This document shows positions 54,501 through 63,500 of a stretch of 64,000 bases of DNA, one piece after another; within the stretch, counting starts at the first letter, position 1; each line of letters begins with the position of its first letter. The translations under genes were made by a program, and so were the position numbers. The notes beneath the pieces are model-generated. The model was not told the origin of the DNA. It saw only the letters and a list, made by a program, of their open reading frames with translations, and made no database searches. The stretch comes from Cyrtodaria siliqua (lineage: Eukaryota > Mollusca > Bivalvia > Adapedonta > Hiatellidae): contig JAWPHD010006797.1 of assembly GCA_037043455.1 (NCBI GenBank), forward strand, positions 1-64,000, given 5' to 3'.

Positions 54501-57500
54501 TTATAAGATTGTCTGTTATATTGTGTCTGCTTTAATTTAAGAGAAATAAGTCATAGAAGTTGGAAGTTGTGTCACCTGCTATTTAATTAGAAGTAAATTT
54601 AAATATGAACATGTTCATGAATGTATAATGAACATCGAATAAAATATATCGAAAAATCAGAAGAAACGGTGAGGTAGTTTTATACTTGAAGCTGTATGGT
54701 TTGGAAAAAGTCACGGTGTCATCGTATTTCAATTAATCCAACTGCCGGGATCAGATGATTCTGCCAGTATTATCAAAGGCTATTTAAACTCTGTAAATCT
54801 ACATGGCTATATACCGGTACGTTCGTAAATCTTCATGGTTATACCACTACTTCAGGTTGACTTTGCCACAAACACAGCTGAGTTGATGGATGCTGGCACT
54901 GATGCTGACTTTGACATGGAGACAGACAATGTGAGAACAGCTGAGAAAGCAACATCCATCACCAAAGATACGGGTAGGTCTCCTGATGTCAATCAGAATA
55001 AGGGCTATTCCATTTGAAAAAAGAGAGTTAAAGGCCCCCCCACCCCCCACAACCCCCCACCTACACACTCCAGGTATATTTCGTTAGAATAGCCCTAACT
55101 TGATCTCTAACATCATAAGTGTTGTCTCGATGTAAGAACAAACTGGAAAATCTGTCGAAAAGACATGTTTCTTGAATACTGTATCTAAATGTAAATATCT
55201 AAATGGTACACATGTGATGAAAAATCTGGTCTTACACTTGAGGGTAGATAAAACTCCCGTGCATCAACATACATCGGCAGTTACATGATGTCATATTTAC
55301 AAAACATTGATTTTTGGCAACTTTGATGTTATAATGCAAGAGAATTAATCAATCATGGGTATCTGGTTTGTATATAGGGAAATGCTAATCCTTTATGTGC
55401 CAGAAACTCTGTACCGATAAAAAATCAGTTATACCTCATGTTGGAATTCTCAATCTTCACTGGATTCTTCAAGCCTTTACTAGTGGAACCCATGTTTTTT
55501 GTTGGGCCACCTTTCCCACTCAGATACTACCCCAGTATGAATATAAAATGCAAGTGTGTAAGTCAGTGTGCCTGTGCTACCATTTACATTTGTACGATAC
55601 AGAATTATCAGGGATCAAATTAAACATTTTTAGCTAATTGTTAAAAACTGCAAATGCCAAGCTTTTCTATTTGTTGTTTTAATTTAGTTACCAGTACTTG
55701 CGCTTATACTTGAAAACTTTCACATTACCATGATTGTTATACATGTCAAAGGGTGAATGTTCACACTCAAATGCAACAGTGTTATAATGTTACAGTATTA
55801 TACCTACCATGCACCTGTTTAACACCGTTTCTTGAGTATGTTCAGTGAACAGATGTAGACTTAGATTTGAGTGGGTTTCTTTTATTACTTAGCAAGTGCT
55901 AATATTTTCTACTTGCAATTTTCAAAATCTGTAAATAGATGTTCCATTTGATCCATGTTTATTGCATTCATGTGCATGTACAGTTCCTACTTCAGGTGTG
56001 GATCCTATCATGTACATGTACAATTTCTACTACAGGTGTGGATCCTATCATGTACATGTACAATTTCTACTACAGGTGTGGATCCTATCATGTACATGTA
56101 CAATTCCTACTACAGGTGTGGATCCTATCATGTACCAGGTGTGGATCCTATCATGTACATGTACAATTCCTACTACAGGTGTGGATCCTATCATGTACAT
56201 GTACAATTCCTACTACAGGTGTGGATCCTATCATGTACATGTACAGTTCCTACTACAGGTGTGGATCCTATCATGTACATGTACAATTCCTACTACCGGT
56301 GTGGATCCTATCATGTACGTGTACAATTCCTACTACAGGTGTGGATCCTATCATGTACATGTACAATTCCTACTACAGGTGTGGATCCTATCATGTACAT
56401 GTACAATTCCTACTACAGGTGTGGATCCTATCATTTACATGTACAATTCCTACTACAGGTGTGGATCCTATCATGTACATGTACAATTCCTACTATAGGT
56501 GTGGATCCTATCCACGAGGCAGTGATCGAGTACAACAAGAGTCGACAACCGAATATGCTGCCACCTGACATCTACATGGGACTTCGGTTTGGAGAGGCCG
56601 GTCAGCAGCCATCGTCTGATGTCACCGGCCAGACTCGGGTAAGTCGTAGTTTGGGGCACGGAGATTGTGAGGTGGCATGGTACAGTCATCTTATAGGAAT
56701 CAGATTTTCTACAAGCCATCACTAGACTTGCATGTAACATTGAACACAAACTGGGCAGACCTAAGCAGTCCTGTGTACAAATCTGTCCATTTGGATCCCA
56801 AAAAAGTATGTACTTTAATCTCGAGTAAGAGCAACCCTATATTAATCTCAGACTTCTATTTATTCCTGTTCTACGTATCTCTCGGAATGTCTCTAATGAC
56901 AACTACATGTATAGCTGATACAAATGAAATTGTGTGGTTTTATCTTAGACGAAGACAAATTTGAAGTGTAAGTATGTTACAAATGCAATATCACTGCCAT
57001 GCAATATAAACTCGCGTCGCTATCCATTAAAACATACATGGGACCCCAGGAAGGAACTTTCGAAATTGAATACCCACCCATAGATTCAAAACAGTATAAT
57101 TAGAGAATCAAATGTCAGAAAGTAGGGTTCACCCATAGATGTTTATTAAATTGTCTGCCTGGGGTCCCGGGGTATGTTTCAATGGAATAGCTCTCAGGAA
57201 AAGCAAGGTTACATGTTTTAGAATTTGTTCTGAATGACATGTATAGTGAAACCTATTTCAAGAAAAATAATCTTAAATTCGACACAATTTTATATAAGGT
57301 TAAACAAATGTAAACTATAATGTTTATCGAAATATATTTTGTTTTCCAGGATTCTCGTGGACGCAATTACCTGAACGTGGTTGACCTGGATGCATCAGCC
57401 ATCTTGAATGACCTCAAAGAGAGGCCAGAAGCAGATGAACCGCAGCTTGATGTGTCAGTACCTGCTACACAACAGCATCTCAGGAATAGAATAGGTAAGA

Positions 57501-60500
57501 TGAACTGCAGCTTGATGTGTCAGTAGTACCTGCTAACAACAGCATCTCAGGAATAGAATAGGTAAGATGGACCGCAGCTTGATGTGTCAGTACCTGCTAC
57601 ACAGCAGCATCTCAGGAATAGAATAGGTAAGATGAACCGCAGCTTGATGTGTCAGAACCTGCTACACAACAGCATCTCAGGAATAGAATAGGTAAGATGA
57701 ACCGCAGCTTGATGTGTCAGTACCTGCTACACAACAGCATCTCAGGAATAGAATAGGTAAGATGGACCGCAGCTTGATGTGTCAGTACCTGCTACACAAC
57801 AGCATCTCAGGAATAGAACAGGTAAGATGGACCGCAGCTTGATGTGTCAGTACCTGCTACACAACAGCATCTCAGGAATAGAATAGGTAAGATGGACCGC
57901 AGCTTGATGTGTCAGTACCTGCTACACAACAGCATCTCAGGAATAGAATAGGTAAGATGGACCGCAGCTTGATGTGTCAGTACCTGCTACACAACAGCAT
58001 CTCAGGAATAGAATAGGTAAGATGAACCGCAGCTTGATGTGTCAGTACCTGCTACACAACAGCATCTCAGGAGTAGAATAGGTAAGATGAACCGCAGCTT
58101 GATGTGTCAGTACCTGCTACACAACAGCATCTCAGGAATAGAATAGGTAAGATGGACCGCAGCTTGATGTGTCAGTACCTGCTACACAACAGCATCTCAG
58201 GAATAGAATAGGTAAGATGGACCGCAGCTTGATGTGTCAGTACCTGCTACACAACAGCATCTCAGGAATAGAATAGGTAAGATGGACCGCAGCTTGATGT
58301 GTCAGTACCTGCTACACAACAGCATCTCAGGAATAGAACAGGTAAGATGGACCGCAGCTTGATGTGTCAGTACCTGCTACACAACAGCATCTCAGGAATA
58401 GAACAGGTAAGATGGACCGCAGCTTGATGTGTCAGTACCTGCTACACAACAGCATCTCAGGAATAGAATAGGTAATATGGTGAATAGAATATGTTAGCAA
58501 AATGATGAATGCAATAGGTGAACAGTAGGGTGAACAAAAATAGGTTAGCCAGATGGTGGATAGAATAGGTGAGCCAGATGGTGGATAGAATAGGTGAGCA
58601 TGATGGTGAATTAGATTTCAAGAATGTTTCAAACCAAACATTGAGGGTTCAGTGTTACAGTATATTTCTAGGAAATTCACAAAACATATAATGTCCCCTT
58701 GAAAGTGATATTTAAACTATATTTAAAAGGAAATAGCTGGAATTTAGTGTACACAATACTTTAAAGTTGTAGACTTTATACTTCAGAGTTCATGCCAACC
58801 TGTTACATGTCTGAAGGGACATCCTCGTCTCCCCATCCATGGTAATCTGCCCAAATACAACCTTTTATTTTATCATATACTTCCCTATAAATATGTTGTT
58901 TTTGAATATACGATACGACAATGAAATAAAGGGTGAAAAAATGTCATATCATGGAAATAACCGAATGTTCATTTTGATCCTTTTACCGGAGTGATACGGA
59001 AATAACCAAATAGTTACGATTGTATATGATTGGTCACGCATATGGTTTGTCGTCTGCATTTCATTAGTTACTTCCAACCTGTTTTCGCGTCAGATTATTT
59101 GCTATAGAATTATTATCCGTGGATGAAATAACCACTTATAAATGACATTTCATTTCCTTAATTAGAAAATTTCAAATTCAATGGAATTCATGTTCAGTAA
59201 GGTTTTGGGGGGGGAAAATGTTGTTGTGCACCACTTACGCGACAGACATGAGCACATCAGAATGGACTAGATCTATTAATAAAAACTATTTTTCTTCCTG
59301 GAAAACAGCGAAGTTGACATTTCGACAAAGCTGAAGTATATGATAAATAGAATAAAAAATGGGTATTTTCATATCACACCCTATATCAGGCCCTTGACCC
59401 ATATCAGCCCTCGAGCTGATATGGCGTCTCAGGCCTGATATAGGGTCTAATATGAAAATACCCATTTATTATTCTATTTATCATATACTTCAGCTTTGTC
59501 GAAATGTCAACATTACAACTTTATCTAATGAGCTTGTCTGTGTCAATATTTCCTAGGGTGTGTTGAACGGTAACCTGCATTAATTAATATAGACAAAACA
59601 TGACATTCTGTTCTTTTACCAGCCATGGAAGAGCGGGAGAGATCTTACCTGGAGCCTGTGATAGAGCGGCCAACACGAGCAGATGAGCTCACAGTGAGGT
59701 TGTTCGACACCAAATATCAAGGAGAAGAGCGGTATGTCTGGAGAACAAAGATATTTCTAAGAATTAGCATGCAGATTGAACTAATAACTCATTGGCTGTA
59801 GGAATTAAGGTGTCTGTAACATCGCGTAACACATTTTTGTCCTGTCGCATTTTGTCCCATCGCGTTGCGTAACACATTTTCATTACTTGCATTCCTCTTG
59901 AATGGGTTGTTCCCAAACTTCATATACACATAACAACTGATGACCTTATGTCCCTCTACATCACCCATTCTTGATTGCCTACTTTATTACAGAATTATGG
60001 CCTTTTGTTTGACTTAAAATTTAAGTGGGGGTATTCATCACCTACAGTGATAGTTCTAGTTCTAGCTGTTGTGACTAATCTAACTTAATATATTTGGTTA
60101 TGGAAGTTATCTTATTTCTAAAAGTTCTCTGCACCATTGAGCTGGTTATTACACATGCAGGATCTTTTTCTTTTAAAATATTTGTTTTATTTCATCAAAT
60201 TGCTTCTTGTTGGTGGCGTCACACTTGTTTTTGTTCAATAACTTGCCAAGGATTGCAGCCATCATCTTCAAACTTCATTTCTTGATTGTCCTTGGTAAGA
60301 GGATGACCCCTATCTTTTGGGGGCCAGTAGGTCAAATGTCAAGGTCACTGAACCGATAGGGAAAATAAATTTCTGCTCAACAAATTGTGAAGGATTGCAC
60401 CATGCATCTTCAAATGTAATAGCTTGAATGTCAACGGTGAGAGGATGATTCTGTTTGTTTTTTTGATCAGTAGGTCAAAGGTCAAGGTCACTGATTGGCA

Positions 60501-63500
60501 CAAGGTAGGCAAAACAAGTGTTCTGAGACACCCCTTTAATTGATTTTTGTCTCACCTTTTCGAAGAAAAAAAGAGACAGATGTTGCTTTTCCGGCGGCGG
60601 AGGCGTCAACATTCAAGTTTTGCATTTAGGTCATTTTCTCACAAACTGTATACACTAGACCTTTCAAACTTTGCTTATAGTTGGTAACATGGATGGTACA
60701 TCACAACGTGACAAAGCAAATGTTGAAGTGACCTTGACCCTCCAAGCAAAGGGCAGATAACTTAATAATTTTTAGGTTCAACTTTTGCGTTTAAGTCACT
60801 TTTTCACAAACTGTATGCACTAGACCTTTCAAACTTTGCTTATAGTTGTATCTTGGGTGGTACATGGCAACGTGACAAAGCAAACGTGGAAGTGACCTTG
60901 ACCCTTCAAGCAAAGGGCAGATAACTTAATAATTTTTAGGTTCAACTTTTGCGTTTAGGTCACTTTTTCACAAACTGTATGCACTAGACCTTTAAAACTT
61001 TGCTATAGTTGTATCTTGAGTGGTACATCACAACGTGACAAAGCAAATGTGAAAGTGACCTTGTCCCTCCAAGCAAGAGGAAGATAACTTAAAAAATTTA
61101 CCTTCAACTTTGGCATTTAGGTCACTTTTTCACAAACTGTATGCACTAAGACCTTTCAAACTTTGCTTATAGTTGTATCTTGAGTGGTACATTGCAATGT
61201 GACAAAGCAAATGTGGATGTGACCTTCACCATCCAAGCAAAGGGCAGATAACTTTAATTGTTACATTTACATCCCTTTCTCATAAACTATAATTATGCAC
61301 TAGATGTTTTAAACCTAATTTATAGCTTTAATAATCTTTGACATAGTTGTGTCTTGGGTAGTGCATCTTTTTGGACGCATGGATTTCATCTATGACCTTG
61401 ACCTACTTTTTGGAGCTGATGATTTTTTGCTCTACTGGCCAAGGGTCTTCATTGTTTGTTCTGTAGTTGAGCAAAGCGCGGTATATCAATGAAATCTTGG
61501 ACAAGTTCGAAAACCAGCTAGATCTTGCTAGTAACGACAGAGTTATGGCCCTTGGTTTGTTGGAAAATGCTATATTGTATTTTCCTTTGTTAAATCTGTA
61601 GTTACTTTAATTTTTATCTGATCTTTACCATATTTGTTTAGAATGTTAATATAACTCCCCACCCCCATTTTTATGAAATTTCATTCATAGAAGAAAGTGG
61701 GACAAATTAAAAAATACCCATGCCAGACTAGACGCAGCAGACTTATTGCCCATGATTACCAGGTGAGCGATCTAAGGCCATCTTATCCCTGTTGTTTTTG
61801 CAGTGTTTTAAAAGAAGTACTGATGGGAATTTTATGTCGACAACCCTTGATATAAGAGCCATTTTAGCCAGTAGAGCGTCCACAGGCCCTCTTGGGCCTC
61901 TTGTTTTTAATAGAATGGCATTTTGTTTTTAAACAAATGCACTTAAATGTCATCTCAGCAAACTCCATTGTTTTAAGTTACTAAAATGTTTACAAACTTT
62001 CATTTACGCATCATTGACCTTTTTATTTTTAAGTCCAGCCCCCGATAGGCAAGACATGTGAATCGGCTGATTTCTTGTTCTAATTTTGTTGTGCATAATA
62101 TGACCTCTGACAGTAAAACCTGTATGGTGATCAAAAAAAGAGTAAAATTGGTCAATGAAAGCAGATGGTCTCTTCTAAGAAGTGGTCTCTTAAACAAGTT
62201 TGAATGTAATAATGTGTTGATGAGCTGTTTATACAGGTTCTTATGCCCTTGATAGTATCCCACCATCCGTCCGTCTGTCCATCCGTCCTTCCTTCCGTCC
62301 GAAACAAACATATCTCAGCCATAATTTTGAAAGAACTGAAGGGATTTCCATGAAACTTCACACATATGTTTACCATAATGAGCAAGTATGTTGTGTGCAA
62401 GAATCCGGTCCGTTTATACCTCAAAGGTCAAGGTCACACTTAAAGGTCAAATGAGTCAACATTTTTGAGTTGTTTTGTCACTTACTGGTGACATTTTTTG
62501 TTCTGTATACATACCTCATTCTCTTGCTTAAATTACAGAGTATCTGTGGCTGTGATGCCACGTGGCAATATGTCTGACTCCAAGTTCGCCGTAATGCAGA
62601 GACTGAGGGACATGAACACGCAACTGGCGGCCATAGACCGTATGTCCAACAATATGGAGAGGGAGTTCAAGAACACAAGACTGGTAAAATGGCCTTTGAT
62701 TACATTCGCTTTACTGTGCAATGTTTGTGTTGTCAGATTTTCGTTGAGATTTTGTGAAGCCACTTTAGTGAAAAGCTTGATATAGGTGTCATGATCTGAG
62801 TCTGCACATTAACATTGACATTTTTCTATACGTAATATACATACTATATTGATGACCACTGTAAATTCCACTCAAAACTGACCTTAACCAATCTGGTTCA
62901 GAAAACTTGTTCAGTTTTAGTTTGGAAAGCCCACGGTCAGAGAACCTCGAATCAAAACACATTTATAAAATTATAAGTAACACAGAGTTTTGATTAGTGT
63001 GCCATCATTAGAATAATATATTCTGGTACATTCTCAATCTCACAAACGTGATAAAGTGCAGATTTGGGTTTAATTTAGTCTGTTGTTGGATCGTTATTAA
63101 TCATGCAATGCAAACTGCCTCAGTAAAGAAACCCTGATTAACCTGTTGATGCATTTCAGGCCCTTCACACCTTGGATCATATGACAGATGCTATGGAGCC
63201 TCCAACGAGGGAAGATATAGAAATGGTAGACGAGCGCATGCGGTCTCGTGGCGAGTCACCCGTTGATGCTCGTACGCTAACGCCACAGCCTTCGGCAAAA
63301 TCCCCGACATTGAGTGCCAGGGCAACGGCAAGATCTACTGCCAGGTCGAAGAAATCTACCATGGAGGATAGGCGACAAATGTAAGATATTTATTGCTTAA
63401 ATCAAAATGATTATGGATAACCAATAAGACCATTCATTTAAAATATTTCATGACACACAAATGACATGGAAACAAATTAATTTCTATAATATCGATGATG

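Noticed and set aside
55939..56725. Three overlapping open frames of 178-256 codons through the 40-bp array
   Set aside because: They result from a 40-bp repeat without stops in any frame, not from independent genes. Only the part from 56499 shows exon-like sequence in the CPLANE1 frame.
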